Assembly (NCBI RefSeq): GCF_003269275.1
Contig: NZ_QLTS01000002.1
Coordinates: 1-64,000, forward strand
Direction of reading: 5' to 3'
Length of the DNA stretch: 64,000 nt
Source of the DNA: Phascolarctobacterium faecium DSM 14760
GTDB lineage: Bacteria; Bacillota; Negativicutes; Acidaminococcales; Acidaminococcaceae
The stretch's first letter is position 1, and each line of letters starts with the position of its first letter. Below are positions 45,660 through 54,564 of the stretch, in pieces. Under the pieces are notes generated by a model that saw only the letters and a list, made by a program, of their open reading frames with translations, was not told where the DNA came from and did no database searches. A program made the translations under genes and the position numbers.

Positions 45660-47954
45660 TTATTTTTTCAAAACGGTAACGTAATATTTACCATTTTCTA
45701 CTTCTACGCCATGGGAATCATGTTCAAAAGCAGGGAATTGTCTGTCAAAGCCTTCTAAGGCTTTCAGATAACCAAGTGCAGGGCCATCGGCAGGACCGGC
45801 ATTTTCACCAGGCATGATCAGCGGAATTCCAGGCGGATAAGGAACAATACCTGTAGCTAAGGTACGCTCAGCAACACCGTCAAGATCTACTTTTTCAACA
45901 TTATCAAGCACCAGTTGTTCATAAGCTGCCGCCGGGCTCATATCAGGATGCGGCAATACAGCGAAACCTTCGGACATAAATTCTGTCGTTTTGAGCTCTT
46001 TCATTGCTGCAAACATTTCCTCGCACAAGTCGCGCAGGCCCATACCTGCATAACGCTGCGGAGCTGCTTTAACAACATCAGGCAATACTTCTTCCAAAGC
46101 AGTGTTGTTGTCATAGTCTTCTTTAAATTTGATCAAGGTATCGATCAAAGTGCCCCATTTACCTTTAGTAATACCGATAGAAAACAGCATCAGAACAGTA
46201 AAGTCAGTTGTCTTCTCAGGAATGATGCCATTGGCAGTAAGATAAGCGGACAAAATGGAAGCAGGTACGCCCATTTTACCCAACCCGTCAGGGCCGATGC
46301 CCGGAGTGGTGATAGATACTTTGATCGGGTCTAACATGCAGTATCCGTCTTCGATATCACCGAAGCCGTGCCATGCGTCATTAGGATGCAGGACCCAGCA
46401 TTCCGGTTCGGTAGCCAGGTATTCGGGATTGGCCAAACGAAAAGCAATTTTCTTGCCTTCAGCGTCTTTAACAAAATCAGGCTGCCAGCAGTTAAAGAAC
46501 CATTCGCCCTGATTGGCAAAGTCTGCATTCAGTTTTGCCATCAATTGACGGAAGGCTACTGCTTCATGGATCGATTCGTCAGTCAGAGCTTTACCGCCTT
46601 TACCATCCATCATTGCTGCTGTGATATCGTTAGAAGCAATAATCGGATAGTTCGGGGAGGTAGATGCCTGCATCATAAAGGATTCATTAAAACGGCTGTG
46701 ATCGACATTCTTTTTACCTTCACGGATATGAATGAAGGAAGCCTGAGAAAGAGCAGCCAGTAATTTATGGGTGGATTGAGTTGCAAAAACCGTCATATCA
46801 GTTGGTTTGTGGTCGGCAGGATTGCCGTACATGGCAAAGCGGTCTTTATAAATAGGATTGAAGCGGGCATAGCCATACCATGCTTCGTCAAAATGCATGC
46901 GGTCAACGCTTTGTCCAAGTAATTCTTCAACACGACGGGCATTGTAACACAAACCATCATAGGTGGAGTTGGTAACGATTGCATGTACAGGAGTAGAATC
47001 TATATCTTTAGTAATCAAGGAGTTTTCAGAAATAGTTTTCTTGATTGCTTCAGCCTGCAAAGCTTGCGGCGGAATAGGGCCGATAATACCGTAGAAGTTA
47101 CGCAGCGGCATCATATAGTTAGGGATAGCGCCGCTCATGGTCATCGCCTGTTCTATGGATTTATGGCAGTTACGGTCACACAATGCAACCTGATTATGAG
47201 TTACGCAAGCCATAAAGATTACTCTGTTAGAGGTAGAAGAACCGTTGGTAACATGATAGGTACGATGAGCGCCGAATACTTTAGCGGCATATTTTTCACT
47301 GGCACCGATCGGTCCGGAATGATCAAGCAAAGAACCAAGCTCGCCGACAGAGATCGATAAATCGCTGCGGAACAGATTTTCGCCAAAGAAATCAAAATAA
47401 GCACGTCCTGCAGGTGCTTTCATAAAAGCAGTACCACCGGTATGACCCGGAGTATGCCAGGAATATTCATGCACCTGAGAGAATTTAGCCAAAGCCTTAA
47501 ACATCGGCGGCAGCAGATTTTTCAAATAAGTATCAATCGCTGCTTCGATACGGCCGGCAATAAAGTTAGCAGTATCTTCATACAACCAGATGAAGTCACT
47601 GGTTTCTTTCAATACTTCCAGAGGAATATCAGCAACGTCGGCACGATCTGCAAATAAAAATACAGGTACGTTTTCGGCACGGCTGCGTAGTTTGTTTAAA
47701 ACATCTTTAGCAGCCTGATGTGTATTGTCTTCTGCCAGATCCCAGTCCAGAAGTATTGCTTGGATCATCGGGTCAGCGACAATCATCATTTCGGCATCGA
47801 ATGCTGTTGTAGCGGTGAGCACTTCAATTTCATGTTCTCCTAAAACATTACTCAGTTTATCGAGAGCACTTTCATCCAGGGTATTATGATCGCAAAGGTC
47901 ATGTACCAACAAAATTCTTTTGCCTTTTGTTTTGGAAATAATCATTTTTTTCAC
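45660..47954 (-). CDS. adiA: acid-inducible arginine decarboxylase, AdiA type
   Basis: PLP enzyme that converts arginine to agmatine and uses up a cytoplasmic proton. 764 residues, as for E. coli AdiA (756). An N-terminal receiver-like wing domain (1-140) precedes the large aspartate-aminotransferase-fold domain; the PLP lysine is in ATQSTHKLLAALSQAS. Alignment by eye with AdiA is continuous (EYSWHTPGHTGG, LHFDEAWYGYARFNPIY-like, GITKGKWGTLIDTL, VIPYPPGIP-like). Lysine or ornithine specificity cannot be fully excluded, but the AdiC-like partner 15 bases upstream favours arginine. Confidence 0.88.
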   Translation of the reverse strand: MKKMIISKTKGKRILLVHDLCDHNTLDESALDKLSNVLGEHEIEVLTATTAFDAEMMIVADPMIQAILLDWDLAEDNTHQAAKDVLNKLRSRAENVPVFLFADRADVADIPLEVLKETSDFIWLYEDTANFIAGRIEAAIDTYLKNLLPPMFKALAKFSQVHEYSWHTPGHTGGTAFMKAPAGRAYFDFFGENLFRSDLSISVGELGSLLDHSGPIGASEKYAAKVFGAHRTYHVTNGSSTSNRVIFMACVTHNQVALCDRNCHKSIEQAMTMSGAIPNYMMPLRNFYGIIGPIPPQALQAEAIKKTISENSLITKDIDSTPVHAIVTNSTYDGLCYNARRVEELLGQSVDRMHFDEAWYGYARFNPIYKDRFAMYGNPADHKPTDMTVFATQSTHKLLAALSQASFIHIREGKKNVDHSRFNESFMMQASTSPNYPIIASNDITAAMMDGKGGKALTDESIHEAVAFRQLMAKLNADFANQGEWFFNCWQPDFVKDAEGKKIAFRLANPEYLATEPECWVLHPNDAWHGFGDIEDGYCMLDPIKVSITTPGIGPDGLGKMGVPASILSAYLTANGIIPEKTTDFTVLMLFSIGITKGKWGTLIDTLIKFKEDYDNNTALEEVLPDVVKAAPQRYAGMGLRDLCEEMFAAMKELKTTEFMSEGFAVLPHPDMSPAAAYEQLVLDNVEKVDLDGVAERTLATGIVPYPPGIPLIMPGENAGPADGPALGYLKALEGFDRQFPAFEHDSHGVEVENGKYYVTVLKK

Positions 47955-47969
47955 TCCTTAATTAATTTT

Positions 47970-49490
47970 TTAGTTATCTATGCTAACAGATTGAGTAGTA
48001 GTAGAACCTACCTTATCCGGAGCTTGTGTAGTAGTCGTTATGTTAGTACGATGTTTGAGTTCCATATTTTTATCGATACCGACAGAGTACCAGAACGTAC
48101 CGACCAAGGTAAGGATCGTAATAGCCAGGGAAGTGTAACGAACCCATCTCGGCGAGAATCCGCCAGGAGTTTCGTGCAGCTCTTCCAGCTCATGTTTTCT
48201 GGTAACAGCGCCGGAGAAGAATACGATCGTAGCGATAACGAAGATCAGTGACCACCGTGTCTGGTTACCATTGGATGTTACAAGTGCAGCCATACTGTAG
48301 ACAGCTGCTATCAAACCGATGATACATGATTTATTGTAATCTTTCGGTGATAACTTTCCATAACCTAAAACCTTGATAGAAATACTGGAATAAATATAAG
48401 GCAGTAAAGTCAGGATAACGGCTATTGATGCGATCTTACCAAATTGCTGACTGGCAGAAGGCGACATGGTTGCCAAAACCTGTATTGTCATGATACCAGC
48501 AACAATAGCCAAGCCTGCAGAAGGCACGCCTTTAGAGTTGGTACGGGCAAAAACATTACCGAACAAACCGTCATCAGCAGCAGCTTTAGCACTTTGTCCA
48601 ACCAGCAGCGTCCAGCCTGCCAGCGAACCCAGGCAGCCTAAAGCCGCACAGATAGCTACGCCGTTACCAGCGATTTCACCGAAGGCCAGTCTTGCGGCAT
48701 CAGCAAAAGGTGCCGATGAATTTGCAAGTGCATGGTTCGGAATCATGCCCATAATAACAGAAGAACTTAAAACATAGCAGACAGCGGCTAAAATTACACC
48801 ACCAATAGTTGCAATTGGAACATTCTTTTTAGGATTTTTAACAACGCCGGCAGATACAGAAGCACTCTCGACGCCAATAAAAGCCCACAAAGTAAAGTTC
48901 AATGTCATACCAATAGCACTGACAGTGCTTTTACCCGTTACGTTCCATGCATCCATGTAGGTTTTGCCGTCAAACCAGAACCAGCCTAAGATTGCGGTAC
49001 CGATAATAGGAATCAATGCCAGAGTAGTGGTTACTGATTGAATACGCCCGACCAGTTTAGGGCCGATCATATTAGCGTAAGCAAACAGCCAGATAACGCA
49101 GATCTGCGCCAGAGCAAAAGCAAATGGATTTTTTAAAGCCGGGAAAAAACTGATCAGATAACCGATACCTACAACTGCCAGACCAACGTTACCGATAACA
49201 TTTGCCAGCCAGTAAATGAGGTTTGTCTGATACCCCATATAATCGCCGAAGGCTTGACGCGTATAAGCGTAAGGACCGCCGGCAGCAGGATCAATAGAAG
49301 ATAACTTTGCAAATGTAAGTGCCAGAGCAATAGCACCTATACAGGTAACTATCCAGCCAAATACTGCAACGCCTCCTATTGCCGCCAAATTCGCAGGCAA
49401 CATAAATACGCCGGAACCCATCATATTACCGGCAACCATCAATGTTGCAGCAACGACACCTATTTTATTACTGTTGTCGTCTTGATTCAT
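47970..49490 (-). CDS. adiC: arginine/agmatine antiporter, AdiC type
   Basis: APC-fold antiporter exchanging external arginine for internal agmatine. 506 residues, 12 helices. The AdiC substrate-site pieces are present: GNMMGSGVFMLPANLA, TLWAFIGVESASV (Trp and Glu), and GSLAGWTLLVGQ with the gating Trp. Unlike E. coli AdiC (445 residues) it has a C-terminal tail of about 60 residues that ends Thr-rich (TTTTQAPDKVGSTTTQS). GAAAGGAGAGG precedes the ATG. With adiA it forms a complete arginine-dependent acid-resistance pair. Confidence 0.88.
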   Translation of the reverse strand: MNQDDNSNKIGVVAATLMVAGNMMGSGVFMLPANLAAIGGVAVFGWIVTCIGAIALALTFAKLSSIDPAAGGPYAYTRQAFGDYMGYQTNLIYWLANVIGNVGLAVVGIGYLISFFPALKNPFAFALAQICVIWLFAYANMIGPKLVGRIQSVTTTLALIPIIGTAILGWFWFDGKTYMDAWNVTGKSTVSAIGMTLNFTLWAFIGVESASVSAGVVKNPKKNVPIATIGGVILAAVCYVLSSSVIMGMIPNHALANSSAPFADAARLAFGEIAGNGVAICAALGCLGSLAGWTLLVGQSAKAAADDGLFGNVFARTNSKGVPSAGLAIVAGIMTIQVLATMSPSASQQFGKIASIAVILTLLPYIYSSISIKVLGYGKLSPKDYNKSCIIGLIAAVYSMAALVTSNGNQTRWSLIFVIATIVFFSGAVTRKHELEELHETPGGFSPRWVRYTSLAITILTLVGTFWYSVGIDKNMELKHRTNITTTTQAPDKVGSTTTQSVSIDN

Positions 49491-49954
49491 AATAAAACCT
49501 CTCCTTTCGATTATTTGCCGTCAGCAGCGGATGGGAATCTTGGCTTTCGGCAAATCATACATAAAGCCAGCTTTGCAGCATTTTTCTTTATGCGGTTTCT
49601 TGCTTCGGATAAATCTTACACCCGTTACAAACAAAATATCCAAGCAAGAAATTTTCATTTACTTTTTAATATGTTTTTTTAAAAAAGTTAGAGTAAAACG
49701 CCAGAACTTCTATCGTAACAATCCCGCCTGCATGGGCTTGCCGCCAACATATAATTTTCTACGGAGAAATAATCTCCAAATCATTTTTACGTCTTACTGA
49801 TCTGAGTTATTTTTTTACTTTGCTTAATTTACTAAAGTATTTTCCACACAAAAATAAACTGTGCGCTAATACAGCAGTAGCTTAAGCCTCAAGCAAACCT
49901 TGGCAGCTTTTTATATTGTAAATAAACCAATTGTTAAATATCCTCACAGCTAAA
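49491..49954 (-). promoter_or_regulatory. long leader/control region of adiC-adiA with two dyads
   Basis: No gene seen. Two inverted repeats lie upstream of adiC: ATTTGCCG/CGGCAAAT (49513-49520 with 49548-49555), close to the ribosome site, and TTCTTGCTT/AAGCAAGAA (49597-49605 with 49642-49650). A third imperfect dyad GCTTAAGCCTCAAGC lies near 49880-49895. A TATAAA-like box is at 49910-49915, but I find no convincing complete promoter. The length suggests regulated expression, for example by pH or arginine. Confidence 0.5.
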
Positions 49955-49995
49955 AACAAAAAAGTCCCGCCTTTATAAGGCAGGGCTTTTTTGTT
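49955..49995. terminator. hairpin terminator of unclear owner
   Basis: 19-base arms AACAAAAAAGTCCCGCCTT and AAGGCAGGGCTTTTTTGTT pair with one G-U and one mismatch. It works in both directions in form, yet no annotated gene ends here. The 150 bases to its right hold only AT-rich sequence and an 11-codon frame (minus strand, about 50050-50085), so a small RNA is possible. Confidence 0.65.
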
Positions 49996-50145
49996 TTGAT
50001 TATTATTCAGTTATTTTTTCTCTACTGCTTTGAAAGTCAATTATTCCATATTAATCTGAACTAAAATAAAATTTCATGAGTTTCATATCCTTAGTACTAA
50101 AACGCATATCCACATTTTTCCAATAATAGTTTGGCCAACAAAAAA

Positions 50146-50174
50146 ACGCGTCTGCCAAAATCGGCAAACGCGTG
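50146..50174 (-). terminator. terminator of tRNA-Arg
   Basis: ACGCG(T)-TGCC arms pair with GGCA-CGCGT around AAAATC; the minus-strand flank is TTTTTTTGTT. Confidence 0.85.
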
Positions 50175-50181
50175 TGTTTAC

Positions 50182-50258
<77 letters not shown>

Positions 50259-50289
50259 GTAAATGTTCTATTGTTTTCAGAACCCTTTT

Positions 50290-50318
50290 ACTATAACACA
50301 AATAGAGAAAGCGTTCAA
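50290..50318 (-). promoter_or_regulatory. promoter of tRNA-Arg(CCU)
   Basis: Minus-strand TTGAAC (50313-50318) and TATAGT (50290-50295), 17-base spacer; directly abuts the stop codon of the 101-residue gene. Confidence 0.75.
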
Positions 50319-50624
50319 TCACAAATTTTCTGTCATTCCCGGAGGCATACTCCATTCCACCAATACGTCCGTATTGAACCAAAGTCTTGTCAGGCAAATT
50401 TTAAAATTATCAAGGTTTTCCAACGGATCCAGTGTTTTAGTAACAAATTGCCGGACCGTATCGCCTTCCTGCACATCCAAAGTCAGCTTTTCATTTAAAA
50501 ATTTTTCTACTTTGGCTTTTGCTTCAGCAACGCCTAAAACAATTTCTGCTTTTTTATTTTCGCTATCATATTCAACATAGCCATAATTGCCATGATAGTT
50601 CAAGGTTACAGCAAATTTGCTCAT
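50319..50624 (-). CDS. hypothetical protein, 101 residues
   Basis: Family not recognised. Small soluble protein with an N-terminal beta hairpin (KFAVTLNYHGNYGYVEYDSE), a lysine/glutamate-rich helix (GVAEAKAKVEKFLNEKLTL) and a C-terminal strand region. No signal peptide. GAGGAGG precedes the ATG and a clear promoter lies upstream, so it is a real gene. It neighbours ppk and tRNA-Arg but shares no transcript end with them. Confidence 0.75.
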   Translation of the reverse strand: MSKFAVTLNYHGNYGYVEYDSENKKAEIVLGVAEAKAKVEKFLNEKLTLDVQEGDTVRQFVTKTLDPLENLDNFKICLTRLWFNTDVLVEWSMPPGMTENL

Positions 50625-50653
50625 TCTTTTTCCTCCTCAAAACTTCTGCATAC

Positions 50654-50682
50654 ATTATAGCAACTCGCAGCAAATTCTACAA
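50654..50682 (-). promoter_or_regulatory. promoter of the 101-residue gene
   Basis: Minus-strand TTGTAG (50677-50682) and TATAAT (50654-50659), 17-base spacer with extended TGC. Confidence 0.7.
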
Positions 50683-50708
50683 TAAGCAGTATTACTTACG
50701 CGATTAAA

Positions 50709-52820
50709 TTACTCTTTACTGTCTTTGCTGTACATGGGCCGCAGTCTTACTTCCATCGGAATTTTATCAGCAGCGGCCGCCAAAAGCGCTTCCTCATATA
50801 AGGAGCTCTGAGCGCTTACAGGCGTTGCTTTATTGGTGACACGTCTGTAGGTCCCGTTAGACTGCATCATATGCGCACCGACATTATCCCGCAGATACAA
50901 GTCAAGAATCTCTTTGATACGCTTAATATGCTCTTCGCTCTCGACCGGGAAAAACAGTTCCACACGATCATTGAGATTTCTGGGCATCCAATCGGCACTG
51001 GACAGATACAGCTGCTGTTCTCCGCCGTTAGCAAACCAGAAGATGCGGCTATGCTCCAGTTGCCTGCCTACAATACTGCGAACAGTGATGTTTTCGCTGA
51101 TACCTTCCACTCCTGCCCGCAATCCGCAAATACCGCGTACAATCAATTCTACCTGTACGCCTCCGATCGAAGCTTCATATAATTTTTGAATGACCTGCTG
51201 ATCGATCAAAGAATTCATTTTTACAATGATGTGTCCCTTGTTGCCAGCTTTGACCTGCGCTATTTCATTATCAATAAGCTCATAAATTTTATCGCGCAGC
51301 CCTAAAGGCGCCATTACCAGTTTATTCCATAATGGCGGCTGCGAATAACCTGACAGCAGATTAAAAAACGCCGAGGCGTCGCTGCCGAACTGATCGTTAG
51401 CGGTTAAAAGTCCCATATCTGTATACAGCTTGGCTGTATTGTCGTTATAATTGCCAGTGCCAAGATGAACATAACGTTTAATGCCATCGGCTTCCTTACG
51501 TACGATAAGAATGATCTTAGCATGAGTTTTCAGTCCTACAAGTCCGTAAATAACATGGCATCCGGCTTGTTCCAGACGTCTGGCCCAGATAATATTATTT
51601 TCTTCATCAAACCGTGCCTTAAGCTCTACTAATACCGTGACCTGCTTTCCATTCTCAGCAGCACGCGCCAGTGCGGCTACGATAGGTGAATTACCGCTGA
51701 CACGGTATAAAGTCTGCTTAATCGCCAGAACCTTGGGGTCTGAGGCGGCATCACTAACCAGCTTTACAACAGGATCAAAGCTTTCATAGGGATGGTGCAG
51801 TAAAATATCTTTTTTCCTGATAGCGCTAAATAAATCGCTGTCATCCGGCAATTCTAAAGGACGCTGCGGCACAAAAGGCTCATAGAGCCACGGCCACATA
51901 CCAGACAGACTGGCAAATTTAAAGAAACAGGTCGCATCAAGCGGTCCGTTAATTTCAAAAATTTCCTGTTCTGATAAATCAAGATTGTTACTGAGGAATT
52001 TTTTGATACGCAGATTAGCTGTTTTATTTAATTCCAAACGCACTGCTGCGCCGCGTTTTCGTTTACGCAGAGATTTCTCTACTTCCTTCAGCAAATTATC
52101 TATATCGTCTTCATCAACGTCAAGATCAGAGTCACGCGTAAGTCTAAACGGCACTACATCCAAAATTTGGCAGCCGTTAAAAAGATCATGGCAATTTTCA
52201 ATGATAATATCTTCCAAAAATACAAAGGTCCGCTTGCCTTCACCCTCTACCTCGACGAGCCGCGGCAATACTGAAGGGACCTGTACCAAACCCATGCTTT
52301 GCTCTTCGTCCTGATTAATGATCTCTACCGCCAAATTCAGTGTCTTATTCGCCAAAAACGGAAACGGTCTGGAAGCATCAACAGCCATAGGCGTCAAAAC
52401 CGGATAAACAACCTCACGGTAATATTCATCCAGCCAGCCGCGTCCTTTTTCACTGATCTTACTTACACGGCAGATCCTGATACCATTACTTTCCAGCTCT
52501 TTAAGAATCGACAGCATATATTTATACTGGAGCTTGACCTGTTCATGCGCAGAAGCGCTGATTTCATCCAATTGTTCCTTGACTGTAAGTCCGGAAGCAT
52601 CGCGCTGATTGATTCCATCTTCCCACTTATCCCATAGTCCGGCCACACGCACCATAAAAAATTCATCCAGATTAGACGCGGTAATCGCAACAAACTTCAA
52701 GCGTTCCAGCAGCGGCGTCGTTTTGACTGCAGCTTCCTTCAGTACGCGCAGATTAAATTTCAGCCAACTCAATTCACGGTTAAAAAAATATTCAGGTTTG
52801 TTCAAATCTATGCTTTTCAT
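50709..52820 (-). CDS. ppk: polyphosphate kinase 1
   Basis: Reversibly builds polyphosphate from ATP. 703 residues, standard PPK1 with N, head, C1 and C2 domains. It opens FFNRELSWLKFNLRVLKEA; the autophosphorylated His is in GLKTHAKIILIVR; the second active-site region is HSRIFWFANGGEQQLYLSS. Its ATG directly follows the TAG of the upstream Ppx/GppA-like gene, so both are translated as a coupled pair. Confidence 0.97.
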   Translation of the reverse strand: MKSIDLNKPEYFFNRELSWLKFNLRVLKEAAVKTTPLLERLKFVAITASNLDEFFMVRVAGLWDKWEDGINQRDASGLTVKEQLDEISASAHEQVKLQYKYMLSILKELESNGIRICRVSKISEKGRGWLDEYYREVVYPVLTPMAVDASRPFPFLANKTLNLAVEIINQDEEQSMGLVQVPSVLPRLVEVEGEGKRTFVFLEDIIIENCHDLFNGCQILDVVPFRLTRDSDLDVDEDDIDNLLKEVEKSLRKRKRGAAVRLELNKTANLRIKKFLSNNLDLSEQEIFEINGPLDATCFFKFASLSGMWPWLYEPFVPQRPLELPDDSDLFSAIRKKDILLHHPYESFDPVVKLVSDAASDPKVLAIKQTLYRVSGNSPIVAALARAAENGKQVTVLVELKARFDEENNIIWARRLEQAGCHVIYGLVGLKTHAKIILIVRKEADGIKRYVHLGTGNYNDNTAKLYTDMGLLTANDQFGSDASAFFNLLSGYSQPPLWNKLVMAPLGLRDKIYELIDNEIAQVKAGNKGHIIVKMNSLIDQQVIQKLYEASIGGVQVELIVRGICGLRAGVEGISENITVRSIVGRQLEHSRIFWFANGGEQQLYLSSADWMPRNLNDRVELFFPVESEEHIKRIKEILDLYLRDNVGAHMMQSNGTYRRVTNKATPVSAQSSLYEEALLAAAADKIPMEVRLRPMYSKDSKE

Positions 52821-54368
52821 CTATTCACTCACCCGTTCTAAAATTGCTTTCAAGCCGTAAACTTCTTCAAAAAATGTCGCTTTACCAGCGAAAGTCCATT
52901 CTTCCAAAGTCAAATCGACCTTGCTTTTAGCTTCAATTAACATCGTCCCATCTTTAATGCTGACTTTGCAAAATTTGATTTTCTGCTGATAACTGCGGTC
53001 CATCGCATCAGCTAGACGCACTAAGGCAGCTATTTTCGCTACTAACGGCGTCAGTTCTTTTTCCATTTCCGGGCTGCCGGCCTTGTTTTCAAAGAGCTGA
53101 TTGGCATGGTAATAGCTTGCCAGCGCCACGATTTTTTTATCATTATCACTGAACCCTAAAATGTCCGTTGACATAATAAGCTTATAGGTATAAAGCGAAT
53201 GACTGCGCATCGAAATATATTTACCGATATCATGCAGCAGCGCCGTAGCCTGCACTAAAGTGCGGCAGTGCTCATCCATACCATGGCTTTTACTTAATTT
53301 ATCAAACATTGCCAGCGCCAGCCGTTCTACCTGTTTGGCGTGCTTAACGTCATAATTATAATGTTCGCCGATATTATGGATCAGGCTTAATTGCTCTTTT
53401 TCAAGCTCGGCAGCATACTCTTTATCTGTCTTCGGTCCTATATGCAGCAGCTGAATACCATCGATAAAACGATCGGCGGTAATAATTATCTCTTTTGTCG
53501 GCACTAAAGCCAGCAGCTGTTCATATAAAAGAATCGTCGGCAGTACTAATTCTGCCACACTTTCCTTTATCTTGAATACCTTTATGATCTGCGGCAGATT
53601 TAGTTTGTGGACCTTATTAAAAAGTTCCATAAACTCCTCGGCTTTAATCCTTGTTACCTTAGCCTGAGTATCCAGTCCCAACATCTGTAAAAGCAGTTCG
53701 GTTTCCGTACCGGAAAGGATCAAATAGCGGATATTGGCATCCTTCAGAGCTTCACGCACAGGCCCCATCGTACTAGCCAGAAACTCTGTCAGCGCCAGAT
53801 TGAACTGCATACCATTACGCTGATTACGGTTAAAACTTTCTTTAATCCTGATGATGCCTACATGAAAATTCTGCTGATATTTAATTTTTTCATCATCAAC
53901 AAAAGTGATGCCCAACCCACCCGAAGAAATATCCATCAGCAGCATACCATAATCTTTGCCGTTAATGCCTTCACTGCGCAAAGTCTGCCTAATCGCCGTA
54001 TACTTCGTATAAATTTCCTGTGGCATATCAACAACTTTTACTTTCAAACCAGTTTTGATATAAATCTGATCCAGCAAAAACACCTGGTTCAACGCTTCAC
54101 GCACAGCGGTCGTTGCCTGCACACTGCATTCTTCCACACCATATTCGGACATCAGGCGTTTGTAGCCCTGCAGCAGTTCACAGATTTCGCTGACCATACT
54201 GAAAGGGATAATTTTATTTTTAAAAGTTTCTTCGCCCAATTTGACTCTGTGGTTACATTGTTCGATTACTTTTACCTTATTCATATTGCGGTATTCAACT
54301 ATTTGCATGCTGATCATCTCTGATCCGAGATGTATCGCGGCAAAGGTTGTATAGCTTTTCTTTTTCAC
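52821..54368 (-). CDS. divergent Ppx/GppA-family protein with HD-like domain
   Basis: About 515 residues. The Ppx/GppA ASKHA fold (1-300) is recognisable, but its two phosphate loops are altered: the usual DxGSNSxR is HLGSEMIS and DxGGGSxE is DISSGGLGI, losing the conserved Glu. The catalytic-type Glu in MPQEIYTKY is kept. The C-terminal HD-like domain (about 310-510) retains ALLHDIGKYISMRSH. It may be a weak phosphatase or a sensor/regulator of Ppk. The start is the GTG at 54368, seven bases after AGGAGG; the TTG at 54374 is too close. Confidence 0.85.
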   Translation of the reverse strand: MKKKSYTTFAAIHLGSEMISMQIVEYRNMNKVKVIEQCNHRVKLGEETFKNKIIPFSMVSEICELLQGYKRLMSEYGVEECSVQATTAVREALNQVFLLDQIYIKTGLKVKVVDMPQEIYTKYTAIRQTLRSEGINGKDYGMLLMDISSGGLGITFVDDEKIKYQQNFHVGIIRIKESFNRNQRNGMQFNLALTEFLASTMGPVREALKDANIRYLILSGTETELLLQMLGLDTQAKVTRIKAEEFMELFNKVHKLNLPQIIKVFKIKESVAELVLPTILLYEQLLALVPTKEIIITADRFIDGIQLLHIGPKTDKEYAAELEKEQLSLIHNIGEHYNYDVKHAKQVERLALAMFDKLSKSHGMDEHCRTLVQATALLHDIGKYISMRSHSLYTYKLIMSTDILGFSDNDKKIVALASYYHANQLFENKAGSPEMEKELTPLVAKIAALVRLADAMDRSYQQKIKFCKVSIKDGTMLIEAKSKVDLTLEEWTFAGKATFFEEVYGLKAILERVSE

Positions 54369-54436
54369 AAACAAACCTCCTCTATTTTATATTAAATTCG
54401 ACATCAGACCTCTAAATCCTTGCACAAACGTTACTT

Positions 54437-54464
54437 TTTACAATTTTTTACGTAAAATTTTACA
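54437..54464 (+). promoter_or_regulatory. TTTACA-type direct repeats between the two ppx genes, PhoP-box-like
   Basis: TTTACA (54437), TTTACG (54447) and TTTACA (54459) recur at 10 and 12 bases, average one helical turn; a further ATTACG is at 54476. Firmicute PhoP boxes are TTAACA/TTTACA-like repeats every 11 bases. It lies upstream of a TATAAAAT-like -10 region (about 54510) for the plus-strand ppx. AT-rich context; treat as a candidate. Confidence 0.4.
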
Positions 54465-54564
54465 AAATCACTTAAATTACGCAGGATTTTTTTAATCTGT
54501 GAGTAATATATAAAATATATCTTTTTAATCGAGGAACGTTTTCTATTTACTGGGAGTGAAAAAT

